Positions 22,950 through 31,534 of a stretch of DNA of 37,608 bases are shown here, in pieces. The notes under the pieces are model-generated. The model saw nothing but the letters and a program-made list of their open reading frames with translations. It was not told where the DNA came from and searched no databases. The stretch is taken from contig DGFJ01000015.1 of NCBI GenBank assembly GCA_002391625.1, positions 1 to 37,608 of the forward strand. Direction: 5' to 3'. A program made the position numbers and the translations under genes. The first letter of the stretch is position 1; each line of letters starts with the position of its first letter. Source of the DNA: Ruminococcaceae bacterium UBA3903 (GTDB lineage Bacteria; Bacillota; Clostridia; Oscillospirales; Acutalibacteraceae).

Positions 22950-24317
22950 TTACTTTCCAACACAAAATTTTGCAAATACGTTGTCAACAACTACTTCACT
23001 GGCTCTCTCACCAGTTAATTCTAACAGATATTGAATACCATCCTCTAACGACACTGTGACAGCGTCTAATGTCATACCTATATCTAATGCATCTAATGCT
23101 TCTCTAATGGCACATAAGGCATTTACAGCACATATACGCTGTCTTTCATTTGCAACCGTAGCAACCGCTGGGTCAAAATCAGCAACACCGGTTATTTTAC
23201 TAACAGCTTCTTCTAATTTTTCCACACCTGTACCATTGACAGCAGAAATTAAAATAGTATGTTCTATCTTATTTTTAACATAATCAATATCAATTTTACA
23301 ATCAATGTCGGTCTTATTAATAATAGCTACAGCAGGAACATCTGCTATTTTATCTAAAAGCTTTTTATCCTCATCACTTAGTTCTTCAGTTCCATCAAAT
23401 ACAGCCAATACCAGCCCACAGCTTTTTAATCTATTTTTAGCCTTATCAACACCTATTTTTTCTATAGGGTTATCAGTATCACGAAGCCCTGCCGTATCTG
23501 ATAATAATAATGTAACATCACCAAGCATAACAGTTTCTTCTATAATATCTCTGGTAGTACCAGGTATATCGGTTACGATTGACCTTTCACAGCCAGATAA
23601 CAAATTCATAAGCGTGCTTTTGCCAACGTTAGGTTTTCCTATAATTAAAGTATCAATACCATCTTTAATAATCTTACCTGCATCATAGTTTTTTAACAAA
23701 ATTTCTACTTCATTTAAGCAGCTACTAATTGATACTCGCAAATTTTCTACAGATACTGCTGGTATATCATCCTCTGGATAATCAGCCCATGCAGATAAAT
23801 GTGCTGCCTGTGTAATTAGTTTATCCTTTACACTGTCAATTTTTTTACTGACGCTGCCGTCTTTACAGGCTAAGGCAGCACGTGCAGCAGACTTACCCTT
23901 AGCACCAATAATATCCATTACAGCTTCTGACTCTGCTAAATCCAGCTTACCATTAATAAATGCCCTTTTTGTAAATTCACCAGGCTGGGCTGTAACTGCA
24001 CCAGCGTTTAATACAGCACGCAAAACCTGTGTGGTTATATACATACCACCATGGCAAGATAATTCCACAAGGTTTTCCCCTGTGTAACTATGTGGTGTCC
24101 TAAAAACCAGAGCAATAGCTTCATCTATAATTTCATTATTTTCCACTACATGACCAAAGGCAGCTGTATAGCCCTTAAAGTTTTTTAACATTTTACCACT
24201 GTTGCTGTGGAAAACTTTATCAGCTATAGTTATAGCATTATCACCAGAAATACGAATTACACCAATTCCACCAGCACCATTAGGAGTAGATATAGCAGCT
24301 ATAGTATTATTTTCCAT
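22950..24317 (-). CDS. mnmE: tRNA modification GTPase MnmE (TrmE)
   Basis: 455 residues. The N-terminal folate-binding domain (1-118) includes SCHGGMYITTQVL and QPGEFTKRAFINGKLDLAEAEAV-type residues. The G domain carries G1 GKPNVGKS (227-234), G2 at TTRD, G3 DTAG (274-277) and G4 NKTD. The C-terminus ends CVGK, the family's CxGK with its catalytic Cys. It pairs with MnmG on U34 of tRNAs. ATG 24317 follows AAGGGATGA. Confidence 0.97.
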   Translation of the reverse strand: MENNTIAAISTPNGAGGIGVIRISGDNAITIADKVFHSNSGKMLKNFKGYTAAFGHVVENNEIIDEAIALVFRTPHSYTGENLVELSCHGGMYITTQVLRAVLNAGAVTAQPGEFTKRAFINGKLDLAESEAVMDIIGAKGKSAARAALACKDGSVSKKIDSVKDKLITQAAHLSAWADYPEDDIPAVSVENLRVSISSCLNEVEILLKNYDAGKIIKDGIDTLIIGKPNVGKSTLMNLLSGCERSIVTDIPGTTRDIIEETVMLGDVTLLLSDTAGLRDTDNPIEKIGVDKAKNRLKSCGLVLAVFDGTEELSDEDKKLLDKIADVPAVAIINKTDIDCKIDIDYVKNKIEHTILISAVNGTGVEKLEEAVSKITGVADFDPAVATVANERQRICAVNALCAIREALDALDIGMTLDAVTVSLEDGIQYLLELTGERASEVVVDNVFAKFCVGK

Positions 24318-24352
24318 AAAATCATCCCTTACATTTTAATAAATAACATTAA

Positions 24353-24444
24353 AAAACTGCCCTAAAAAATTGGCTATAACATTTCTACTACAATAATTAA
24401 ACAGTGTAAAAAACGTTGCTTTGCCAACCTTTTAAGACAGTTTT
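24353..24444 (-). other. Possible structured spacer between jag and mnmE
   Basis: Outer arms AAAACTG (24353-24359) and CAGTTTT (24438-24444), and inner arms TTGGC (24370-24374) and GCCAA (24423-24427), could close a 90-base structure followed by a T run on the minus strand. This could be an attenuator, but the helices are short. Confidence 0.3.
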
Positions 24445-24455
24445 TGATTTTAAAT

Positions 24456-25277
24456 TTACTTGTTAGTTTCTATCTTTCCATATAACGAGAAATCTCCGCC
24501 CTCATTTTTTGGTGTTCTGCTTTCAGTATTTGTATCTGTTGCAGTTTTATTATAGGTTTTATTATTATATGGTTTTTTATAACCGTTGTTATAAGGCTTT
24601 TTTTGACCTCTGCCTTTATAGTCATTGCTTCTGTTATTGTAATGTCTTGATTTTGGATCAGGACCAATAACAACATGTCTATTAATACTCTCGCCTTCAG
24701 ACCATGACAATGCACCGTTTACCTTTTGAACAGCAGTATGGATAATACGGCGTTCATATGGATTCATTGGTTCTAATGCAGAATTTTTACCTGTTTTTAA
24801 TGCCTTAAAAGCAAGCTTTCTTCCCAATATTTCCAGTGTTTTTTCACGTTTTTCACGATAATTTCCAGTGTTAATTGTAATTCTATAGTATGAGTTTTCT
24901 ACATGATTAGCTACCAATCCACACAGATATTGTAAAGCATCTAGTGTTTCACCACGTCTGCCAATTATAGCACCAACAGCTTCACCAGTTAAATTAATCT
25001 CACAACCACCATCTGTTTCCTTTGTTTCCATGGTAATATCGCTTAATCCCATTGCATCAAGTATGCTTTTTAGATATTTAGCTGCACTTTCAGCGGGTGA
25101 CATCACTATGTATGCTCTAACCTTAGCAGGACTACCACCAAATAAACCAAATTTTTTCTTTTCTGGCATTTGTAAAATATCAAACTCCGCCTCATGACTT
25201 TCGACACCTAACTGTCTGCAAGCATCTTCTTGTGCCTCAATAACTGTTTCGCCAACGCCTATTGCTTCTCTCTCCAC
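24456..25277 (-). CDS. jag: RNA-binding protein KhpB (Jag / EloR)
   Basis: 273 residues. Jag-N domain (1-52), KH domain (about 74-139) with the loop GAIIGRRGETLDALQYL, and R3H domain (about 140-205) with R176...H180 in ERRIIHTAV and GESINRHVVIGP. Next comes an unusual tail of about 65 residues rich in Asn, Lys, Tyr and Gly (several YNN/KPYNN repeats). Family members bind RNA and affect cell elongation. The start is GTG at 25277 with AGGAGGTG upstream. It lies downstream of yidC, its conserved neighbour. Confidence 0.95.
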   Translation of the reverse strand: MEREAIGVGETVIEAQEDACRQLGVESHEAEFDILQMPEKKKFGLFGGSPAKVRAYIVMSPAESAAKYLKSILDAMGLSDITMETKETDGGCEINLTGEAVGAIIGRRGETLDALQYLCGLVANHVENSYYRITINTGNYREKREKTLEILGRKLAFKALKTGKNSALEPMNPYERRIIHTAVQKVNGALSWSEGESINRHVVIGPDPKSRHYNNRSNDYKGRGQKKPYNNGYKKPYNNKTYNKTATDTNTESRTPKNEGGDFSLYGKIETNK

Positions 25278-25321
25278 AATTACACCTCCTAAATAATTTA
25301 TAATTATAAAATCTAATTATT

Positions 25322-26329
25322 TTACTTTTTGCCTTTTTTACCTTTATTTTTATTTTTACTATTATCTTGTTCAAAGTCGTTTTCATCAAAGCTCGGTATA
25401 TATTCGTATTGAACCTTAGCTTCATTTATTTCAAGTAAAGCTATACGCTGTGCCTCTTGCTTTGCTGTCATTTTTCCTGCATTATAAAAATGGTTTAAAA
25501 CAACTGTTTGTGCAAATCCCAATACGGTGGATATAATCCAATAAAAACCAACTGCGGCTGGTACACCATAAGCAATCCATGCACTAAACAGTGGCATTGC
25601 AATCATCATAACCTTCATACAGCCTTGCTGCTGCTGTTGACCGCCCATAGCACCGCCCTGCATTTTCATTGTAAATAGCTGTGAAAGCAAAGCTGTAAGA
25701 AAACACAAAATAGGTATTATTATTAATATTGAAAAGCTATCACTTGGCTTACCTAATAGGTCTAAACCACAAAAGTTAAAGCCATTACTATAATCAACTA
25801 TAGAATTTACTGTACTGCTATCAAAAAAACCGCCTAAAAAATCTCTGCCGTTAGCATCCTGTGCTAACTTAATAATATCAATCTGTCCATATGCAGATGT
25901 AAATGATGTACCAATACCAGGTAAGGTGGTTAAATTATTTAGTGCTGATGTTACCGTTTCTTTTGCTATATGAAGTGTATTCGTTAAGGGATTAATAACC
26001 GCATAGTAAACACCTAATAGTAACAGCATAGGTATCGCCATAGTAAAACATCCACTGGCTGGGTTTGCACCCTCTTTTTCATATAGCTTGCTAACCTCTT
26101 CATTTAGCTTTTTTGTATCATTACCGTACTTTTTCTTTAGTTCAGCCTGCTTAGCAGACATTCTGGCGTTAGCCGCCATAGATTTTTGTTGTTTAATAGA
26201 TACAGGAAATAAAATTAATTTTATAACAATAGTAAATAGTATTACAGCTAAACCATAATTTTTAACTATCATATAAAAGAACCATAATATATATCCAAAT
26301 AAGCTACCAATAATATTAAATATATCCAA
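25322..26329 (-). CDS. yidC: Membrane protein insertase YidC (Oxa1 family)
   Basis: 335 residues. Five-helix core: helix 1 (about 12-45), the cytoplasmic coiled hairpin (KQQKSMAANARMSAKQAELKKKYGNDTKKLNEEVSKLYEKEG), then AIPMLLLLGVYYAVI, a long outside loop (about 110-205) and helices 3-5 with FYWIISTVLGFAQTVVLNHFY. The conserved Arg of the insertion groove is Lys37 (TIVIKLILFP), a substitution also known from other clostridia. The tail is Lys-rich (KNKNKGKKGKK) and may contact the ribosome. The start is TTG at 26329 with AAAGGG upstream. No lipobox, unlike SpoIIIJ. Confidence 0.95.
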   Translation of the reverse strand: MDIFNIIGSLFGYILWFFYMIVKNYGLAVILFTIVIKLILFPVSIKQQKSMAANARMSAKQAELKKKYGNDTKKLNEEVSKLYEKEGANPASGCFTMAIPMLLLLGVYYAVINPLTNTLHIAKETVTSALNNLTTLPGIGTSFTSAYGQIDIIKLAQDANGRDFLGGFFDSSTVNSIVDYSNGFNFCGLDLLGKPSDSFSILIIIPILCFLTALLSQLFTMKMQGGAMGGQQQQQGCMKVMMIAMPLFSAWIAYGVPAAVGFYWIISTVLGFAQTVVLNHFYNAGKMTAKQEAQRIALLEINEAKVQYEYIPSFDENDFEQDNSKNKNKGKKGKK

Positions 26330-26385
26330 TTATTTCAACCCTTTCGCCTTTGTATCACATTACTGTGTGTATGATTTATATACAA

Positions 26386-26616
26386 TCAACGGCTTTTTTT
26401 CTTTTTCTCAGGTACAGGATCATACCCACCTTTAAAAAAGGGGTTACACCGTAATATTCTCCATAAAGTCATAAACCCGCCTTTAAATGCACCAAATCGT
26501 TCTATTGCCTCTAACCCATATTGTGAACAGGTAGGGGTATATCTACAGCTAGGTGGGGTATATGGCGAAATACTTTTTCTATAGAATTTTATAAGCAAAA
26601 TAAGCGGACGTTTCAT
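26386..26616 (-). CDS. yidD: Membrane protein insertion efficiency factor YidD
   Basis: 76 residues from ATG 26616, whose ATGA overlaps the rnpA stop. The open frame continues upstream inside rnpA, but MKRPLILLIKFYRKSISPY is the family start. SCRYTPTCSQYGLEAIERFGAFKGG and RILRCNPFFKGGYDPVP are the YidD signature, with three conserved Cys. It assists YidC-dependent insertion at the inner face of the membrane. Translationally coupled to rnpA. Confidence 0.96.
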   Translation of the reverse strand: MKRPLILLIKFYRKSISPYTPPSCRYTPTCSQYGLEAIERFGAFKGGFMTLWRILRCNPFFKGGYDPVPEKKKKSR

Positions 26617-26945
26617 TTTAAAACCCCCGCCTGTTTTAGCTGTTTCTTCATACAACGTAATATATCCGTACTTTTTAAATAAGGCGTTTTACCACGGGCA
26701 ACAAAGATAAAGTCATATCCATCTTTAATTTGTGGCATTAGCTGTCTATAAGCGGCCATTATTATACGTCGGGATCTATTACGTTGTACTGCTTTGCCTG
26801 TTTTTTTACTGGCAGTAATACCGATTCTTACATTTTGTAAGCGGTTTTTCATTACATAAGTGACCAAAGGAGGTGATACATAAGATTTTCCACGGCTATA
26901 AAGTCGGCGAAAATCCCTGTTTTCCTTTAAAGTGATTATATTCAT
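26613..26945 (-). CDS. rnpA: Ribonuclease P protein component
   Basis: 110 residues. The protein subunit of RNase P, which matures tRNA 5' ends. Seen: N-terminal LKENRDFRRLYSRGKS, the substrate cleft strand VRIGITASKKTGKAV, the RNR motif QRNRSRRIIMAAYR and YDFIFVARGKTP. ATG 26945 has GGGATGGG upstream. It follows rpmH but is separated from it by a hairpin terminator, which would lower its expression relative to L34. Confidence 0.96.
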   Translation of the reverse strand: MNIITLKENRDFRRLYSRGKSYVSPPLVTYVMKNRLQNVRIGITASKKTGKAVQRNRSRRIIMAAYRQLMPQIKDGYDFIFVARGKTPYLKSTDILRCMKKQLKQAGVLK

Positions 26946-26994
26946 AATCCCATCCCATTTTAAAAAACTACAAAGCTACGGAAATCTAACAAAA

Positions 26995-27022
26995 ATTAAG
27001 ACCACTTTTAAGTGGTCTTAAT
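26995..27022 (-). terminator. Terminator or attenuator between rpmH and rnpA
   Basis: A perfect 13-bp stem (26995-27007 with 27010-27022) with a very small loop, followed on the minus strand by TTTTTGTT. It starts two bases after the rpmH stop codon. Confidence 0.82.
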
Positions 27023-27023
27023 A

Positions 27024-27158
27024 TTAGTAAGACAACCTTTTTCTACCCTTAGCTCTTCTACGAGCTAAAACTTTGCGTCCGTTTCTATCAGACATTCTCT
27101 TTCTAAAACCATGCTCCTTTTTTCTATGGAGCTTCTTAGGCTGATATGTTCTCAGCAT
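27024..27158 (-). CDS. rpmH: 50S ribosomal protein bL34
   Basis: 44 residues, translated by eye: MLRTYQPKKLHRKKEHGFRK and then RMSDRNGRKVLARRRAKGRKRLSY. Nearly all basic, a textbook L34. ATG 27158 follows AAGGAGGG. It has its own promoter and an immediate terminator. It is the first leftward gene beside the presumed origin, its normal place next to dnaA. Confidence 0.98.
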   Translation of the reverse strand: MLRTYQPKKLHRKKEHGFRKRMSDRNGRKVLARRRAKGRKRLSY

Positions 27159-27197
27159 TTAAAACCCTCCTTTCGGGTATTAACCTTGCAATATAGC

Positions 27198-27226
27198 ATT
27201 ATATCTTAATTTGTCGGTTACGTCAA
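27198..27226 (-). promoter_or_regulatory. Promoter of rpmH
   Basis: TTGACG (27221-27226), 17 bases, TATAAT (27198-27203) on the minus strand, about 40 bases before the start codon. Confidence 0.8.
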
Positions 27227-27539
27227 TAAAAAATAAGCTTTTTTATTATAAAAATAACTCGCTAAATAAAGAAATTTCACTATCTTATATTAGTTTATCA
27301 TATGTTACGTTTAATTTCTACCATTTTACACTATAATGTAAATAATAGTTTTAAAATTACAGGTCAAATCTGTAATCAAATTTCTTAAAAAATCCTACAA
27401 TTAATAATATAAAATAAAAGGTGTAAATTAAAAACGCAAAAAAGTTTGAAAAATAACGTGTATTGTGATAAAATGGTACAGATAATGATGGCATACTATA
27501 ATTACATTAATAATGCCGTAAAGTAAAGGAGTAAATATA
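27227..27539. other. Presumed origin side: rpmH-dnaA intergenic region
   Basis: The two gene runs diverge here, the usual bacterial oriC setting. The stretch is extremely AT-rich, as a DNA-unwinding element would be, but I find no TTATCCACA and no TTTTCAACA-type nonamer in it. Two DnaA-box-like nonamers lie after dnaA instead (28867-28875, 28939-28947). The exact origin is therefore not located. Confidence 0.5.
27446..27474 (+). promoter_or_regulatory. Possible promoter of dnaA
   Basis: TTGAAA (27446-27451), 17 bases, TAAAAT (27469-27474). A second TATAAT stands at 27497-27502 without a good -35. Confidence 0.5.
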
Positions 27540-28859
27540 TTGGAATCCTTCAATGAAGCATGGGACGTTATCTGTGACTATTGCAAAACTAGAATCACAG
27601 ACGTGGCCTACAAAACGTGGATAAGCAGAATAGAACCTATAAACCTTGATTTTGATAAGGGTGAGGCATTGCTTCTTGTTCCCAATGAATTTCATAGACA
27701 AACATTAACAAGGTGTTATTTAAATTTGCTAAAAGAGGCTTTTGACGCTGTTTTTGGTTCTTCTATAGAAATAAGACTTACTATACCTGAAGAAGTTGAC
27801 AAAAAAGATGAAAATAGCGAACCATCACAAACCTTAGATGCTGATTATGAATTTACTTTTTCTACTTTTATAGTTGGTTCATCTAATAAATTTGCACATG
27901 CAGCATCATTAGCAGTAGCTACAAACCCAGCAGGTGCTTATAACCCATTGTTCATTTATGGTAATTCAGGCTTAGGAAAAACTCATCTTATGTATGCTAT
28001 TGGCAATGACATAAAAAAAACACACCCAGAGATGAAAATACTATATGTTAAGGGTGATGATTTTACAAACGAACTAATTGAATCTATACGAGTAGCAAAA
28101 ACAAACGAATTCAGACAAAAATACAGAAAAACTGACGTTCTATTAGTGGATGACGTTCAGTTTATTGGTGGTAAGGAATCTACACAGGAGGAGTTTTTCC
28201 ACACGTTTAATACCTTATATGAATCAAAAAAACAAATAGTACTAACATCAGACCGACCTCCACGAGAAATAAAAACCTTAGAAGACAGGCTACGCACTAG
28301 ATTTGAATGGGGATTAATTGCGGATATACAGCCTCCTGATATTGAAACGCGAATAGCTATTATAAAACGCAAAGCAGAACAGCTTGAAATTGCTATTTCT
28401 GATGAGGTTTGTGAATATATAGCAACAAAATTAAAATCGAATATAAGACAATTAGAGGGTGTAGTTAAAAAACTAAAAGCCAAAAACCTGCTAAACAGTG
28501 AAAAACCTACAATAACAGCAGCACAAGAGGCTATTTCAGATATTTTAACAAACGATACACCACCAGAGCTAACAGTAGAAAAGATAGTAGATGAGGTTGC
28601 ACGCACCTTTGGTGTTTCCAGCGAGGATATTCGTTCAATAAAAAACAGACGAGCCAACCTATCAAATGCACGTCATATTGCTATATATATAGTTAGAGAG
28701 CTAACAGACCTTTCGATGATACAAATAGGAAATGAGTTTGGAGGCAGACATTATTCTACCATAGTCTATACAGTTCAGCAGGTAGAAAAAAACATGAATA
28801 AAGACTCAAAAATAAAGGAAACTGTTGAAGATATAATTAAAAATATACGTGACAGATAG
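27540..28859 (+). CDS. dnaA: Chromosomal replication initiator protein DnaA
   Basis: 439 residues. Domain I (1-75), a short linker (82-103), AAA+ domain III with Walker A GNSGLGKT (141-148), Walker B LLVDDVQFIGG and sensor regions, and the C-terminal DNA-binding domain IV. In domain IV the recognition helix reads GGRHYSTIVYTVQQV, where the family normally has GGRDHTTVxHA: Asp to His and His to Tyr at positions that touch DnaA-box bases in the E. coli structure. The start is TTG at 27540 with AAAGGAG eight bases upstream. First gene of the rightward replication operon. Confidence 0.97.
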   Translation: MESFNEAWDVICDYCKTRITDVAYKTWISRIEPINLDFDKGEALLLVPNEFHRQTLTRCYLNLLKEAFDAVFGSSIEIRLTIPEEVDKKDENSEPSQTLDADYEFTFSTFIVGSSNKFAHAASLAVATNPAGAYNPLFIYGNSGLGKTHLMYAIGNDIKKTHPEMKILYVKGDDFTNELIESIRVAKTNEFRQKYRKTDVLLVDDVQFIGGKESTQEEFFHTFNTLYESKKQIVLTSDRPPREIKTLEDRLRTRFEWGLIADIQPPDIETRIAIIKRKAEQLEIAISDEVCEYIATKLKSNIRQLEGVVKKLKAKNLLNSEKPTITAAQEAISDILTNDTPPELTVEKIVDEVARTFGVSSEDIRSIKNRRANLSNARHIAIYIVRELTDLSMIQIGNEFGGRHYSTIVYTVQQVEKNMNKDSKIKETVEDIIKNIRDR

Positions 28860-29095
28860 GGAAAAGTTTTCAACATATTATTAAACATTAACATAACAGC
28901 ATTCCACTGAATGTTAAAAAAACAAAAATACAAAAATTTATTCAACATTTGCTAAACAGGCTTATAACATACAAAAAATTCAAAAAAATAAGCTATAATC
29001 CCAGCTAACAGATTTTTTACACTTTTTAACAGTGCCTACTGTTACTACTTAAATTATCTATATATATTATATGTATTTCTTAAAAAAGGACTGAT
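28860..29095. other. dnaA-dnaN intergenic region with two box-like nonamers
   Basis: 236 AT-rich bases. TTTTCAACA (28867-28875) and TATTCAACA (28939-28947) resemble the nonamers of the 14.1 kb cluster. A small hairpin (TAACAGT-GCCT-ACTGTTA) lies at 29027-29044. TATAAT at 28994-28999 may belong to a dnaN promoter, without a clear -35. Confidence 0.45.
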
Positions 29096-30205
29096 ATGAT
29101 GAAAATCAAGTGTTCTCAAAAGGAACTTTCAAATGCTGTCACAAATGTACAGCGTGCAGTGTCATCTAAAACATCATTACCTGCATTAGAAGGTATACTG
29201 ATAAAAGCCAGTGACAATAAAATAACATTATGCGGTTATGACCTAGAAATAGGTATAAAAACAGAAATTGAAGCTACCGTAGATGAAGCTGGTGAAATAG
29301 TAGTCAGTGCAAAGCTTTTAGGTGATATTGTTAGACGTTTACCCGATAGCTTTGTTATAATTGAAACTGACCAACGTTTAATAACCTATATTTCCAGCGG
29401 TAATGCTGACTATCAAATTGTAGGTATTTCTGCTAATGAATACCCTGAGCTGCCAAAATTTGAAGAGATGGAAAAGCTAACCATAAAAAGTGGCATTCTA
29501 AAAAATATGATAAAGCAAACCCTTTTTGCTGTTTCAGATGACTTTTCAAAACCTATCTATACCGGCTCTTTGTTTGATATTGAGGACAATGTTTTTAAAA
29601 TAATATCTGTAGATGGCTACAGAATGGCTATTAGGCAGGAAATAATTGATTGCAGTAAAAATAGTAAGTTTGTTGTACCTGGCAAAACCTTAAGTGAAAT
29701 TTTAAAGCTTTCGTCTGATGAGGATAATGATATTGATATTATTATTGGTCAACGCCATGCTATTTTTAACGTAGACAACTATTCGATTATTTCCCGATTA
29801 ATTGAAGGCAGTTTTATTGACTATAAAACTACAATACCATCTGATTCAAAAACAGAGGTTACAATAAAATGTAGAGATTTTATTGGTGCTGTTGAGCGTA
29901 TGTCCCTGTTAACCTCTGATAAAATCCAAAGTCCTATTAAATTTACAGTTGAAGAAAACCATGTAAATCTTTTTTGCTCCACAGCTATTGGTAAGGCAAA
30001 TGACACCCTGTCTGCACCTATCACAGGTGAACAGGTTGAAATTGGATTTAACAATAGATATTTACTAGATGCGCTAAAAAATACAGATACAGATGAGATA
30101 AAATTACAGCTAAGTGGTTCTTTAACACCTATGAAAATTGTACCGGTTAGCGGCGATGAATTTCTCTTTCTTGTAGTACCAATGAGGTTAAATAATGAAA
30201 ACTGA
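29096..30205 (+). CDS. dnaN: DNA polymerase III sliding clamp (beta subunit)
   Basis: 369 residues (368 if the second of two adjacent ATG codons, 29099, is used; AAAGGA sits 6 and 9 bases before them). Three repeated clamp domains with typical strands: MKIKCSQKELSNAVTNVQRAVSSK, LPALEGILIKA, SANEYPELP, and the C-terminal LSGSLTPMKIVPVSGDEFLFLVVPMRL that forms the partner-binding pocket. A ring around DNA for the polymerase and other enzymes. Overlaps the S4-protein start by 11 bases. Confidence 0.97.
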   Translation: MMKIKCSQKELSNAVTNVQRAVSSKTSLPALEGILIKASDNKITLCGYDLEIGIKTEIEATVDEAGEIVVSAKLLGDIVRRLPDSFVIIETDQRLITYISSGNADYQIVGISANEYPELPKFEEMEKLTIKSGILKNMIKQTLFAVSDDFSKPIYTGSLFDIEDNVFKIISVDGYRMAIRQEIIDCSKNSKFVVPGKTLSEILKLSSDEDNDIDIIIGQRHAIFNVDNYSIISRLIEGSFIDYKTTIPSDSKTEVTIKCRDFIGAVERMSLLTSDKIQSPIKFTVEENHVNLFCSTAIGKANDTLSAPITGEQVEIGFNNRYLLDALKNTDTDEIKLQLSGSLTPMKIVPVSGDEFLFLVVPMRLNNEN

Positions 30206-30413
30206 AAAAATTGAAATTGATACAGACTTTATTAAGCTGGATAATTTGTTGAAATTTGGCGGAATTGTACCAACAGGCGGTCAGGCAAAGTTTTTGGTTC
30301 AAAATGGTGAAATAATGGTCAACGGCGAAATATGCACAATGCGTGGAAAAAAAATACACGGTGGTGACATAGTTTCATATCAAGATAAAGCGTTAGAGGT
30401 AGTTAATAAGTGA
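30195..30413 (+). CDS. rlbA: S4-domain RNA-binding protein (YaaA / RlbA type)
   Basis: 72 residues, essentially one S4 RNA-binding domain: IKLDNLLKFGGIVPTGGQAKFLVQNGEIMVNGEICTMRGKKIHGGDIVSYQ. This small protein sits between dnaN and recF in most Firmicutes; the B. subtilis homologue YaaA is linked to ribosome assembly. ATG 30195 overlaps dnaN, and its stop overlaps the recF start by four bases (GTGA), so it is translationally coupled on both sides. Confidence 0.9.
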   Translation: MKTEKIEIDTDFIKLDNLLKFGGIVPTGGQAKFLVQNGEIMVNGEICTMRGKKIHGGDIVSYQDKALEVVNK

Positions 30414-31522
30414 TAATCAGCAAAATTTCATTTGCAAATTATAGAAATTTATTAGACAATGAAATTATTCCAGATAAAGGAATTAATATTATTTATGGTA
30501 AAAATGCCCAAGGAAAAACAAATTTACTTGAATGTATATGGCTGTTTAATGGTGTTCGCTCCTTTAGAGGAAGTAAGGATAGTGATTTAGTGGCATTTAA
30601 AAAGGATTTTTCAAAGCTACAAATTACTGTTTTTAGCCAAGAACGTGAACAAACAGCTGATATTAATATTATTAATGGCAAAAGAGAGGCTTATCTAAAT
30701 GGGGTAAAGCTATCTGCTCCATCACAATTATTAGGAAAAATGAGTTCTATTGTTTTTTCGCCTGAGCATTTATCCCTAATAAAAGATGGTCCAGCACAGC
30801 GTAGAAAATTTTTAGATAGTGCATTGTGTCAAATTATGCCTAGATATGCCGTTATTTTGTCAAAATACAATAAAATTTTAAATCAACGAAATGCGTTATT
30901 AAAGGATATTCCATATCACAGGGAGCTGGAAGAAACCTTAGATATATGGGACGAAAAACTGGCATATACAGGTGCAGCACTAATTTTTGAAAGAATTAAA
31001 TATATAGATTTGCTGAAAAAAAAGGTTAGGGAATATCACCGAGGAATTTCAGAAAATAAGGAAGATTTGAAAATAAAGTACAGCTGCTGCTATAAAATTC
31101 CAAAGGGCAGCACTCAGAATGACATAGCTGAATTTCTACTTAATAAGCTACAAAAAAATAAGCGTGATGACTTATATTTAAAATATACAACTATAGGTCC
31201 TCACAGAGATGATATAGATATAATAATAAACGATATGAAAGCAAGAACCTTTGCGTCACAAGGACAGCAGCGTTCAGCGGTTCTTTCCTTGAAATTATCT
31301 GAAGCAACCATTTTAGACGAAATAACAGGGGAAAAGCCTGTTATACTGTTAGATGATGTATTAAGTGAGCTTGATACATCTAGACAAGATTTTTTACTAA
31401 ACAAAATAGATGGTTGGCAGGTTTTTATAACCTGTTGTGAAAAAAGGTTTACTAAACAGCTAACAAATGGAAAAACTTTTTTACTTAACAATGGCAGTGT
31501 TACAGAAGAAACTAAAATTTAA
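30410..31522 (+). CDS. recF: DNA replication and repair protein RecF
   Basis: 370 residues, GTG start. An SMC-like ATPase of the RecFOR gap-repair pathway. Walker A YGKNAQGKTN (29-38), FSPEHLSLIKDGPAQRRKFLDSALCQ, the ABC signature TFASQGQQRSAVLSLKLSE and Walker B PVILLDDVLSELD in normal order. It lies between the S4 protein and remB with tiny gaps, part of the dnaA operon. Confidence 0.97.
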   Translation: MIISKISFANYRNLLDNEIIPDKGINIIYGKNAQGKTNLLECIWLFNGVRSFRGSKDSDLVAFKKDFSKLQITVFSQEREQTADINIINGKREAYLNGVKLSAPSQLLGKMSSIVFSPEHLSLIKDGPAQRRKFLDSALCQIMPRYAVILSKYNKILNQRNALLKDIPYHRELEETLDIWDEKLAYTGAALIFERIKYIDLLKKKVREYHRGISENKEDLKIKYSCCYKIPKGSTQNDIAEFLLNKLQKNKRDDLYLKYTTIGPHRDDIDIIINDMKARTFASQGQQRSAVLSLKLSEATILDEITGEKPVILLDDVLSELDTSRQDFLLNKIDGWQVFITCCEKRFTKQLTNGKTFLLNNGSVTEETKI

Positions 31523-31534
31523 AGGATTTTTATT

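Noticed and set aside
23218..24214. TTTTCCACA words inside mnmE (23218-23226 and 24206-24214) and one in dnaA (28195-28203)
   Set aside because: Isolated occurrences in coding sequence; no cluster, so probably chance in AT-rich codons.
27613..27621. CGTGGATAA in dnaA, one base from a canonical DnaA box
   Set aside because: It lies in coding DNA (KTWIS), is single, and is expected by chance; not counted as a box.
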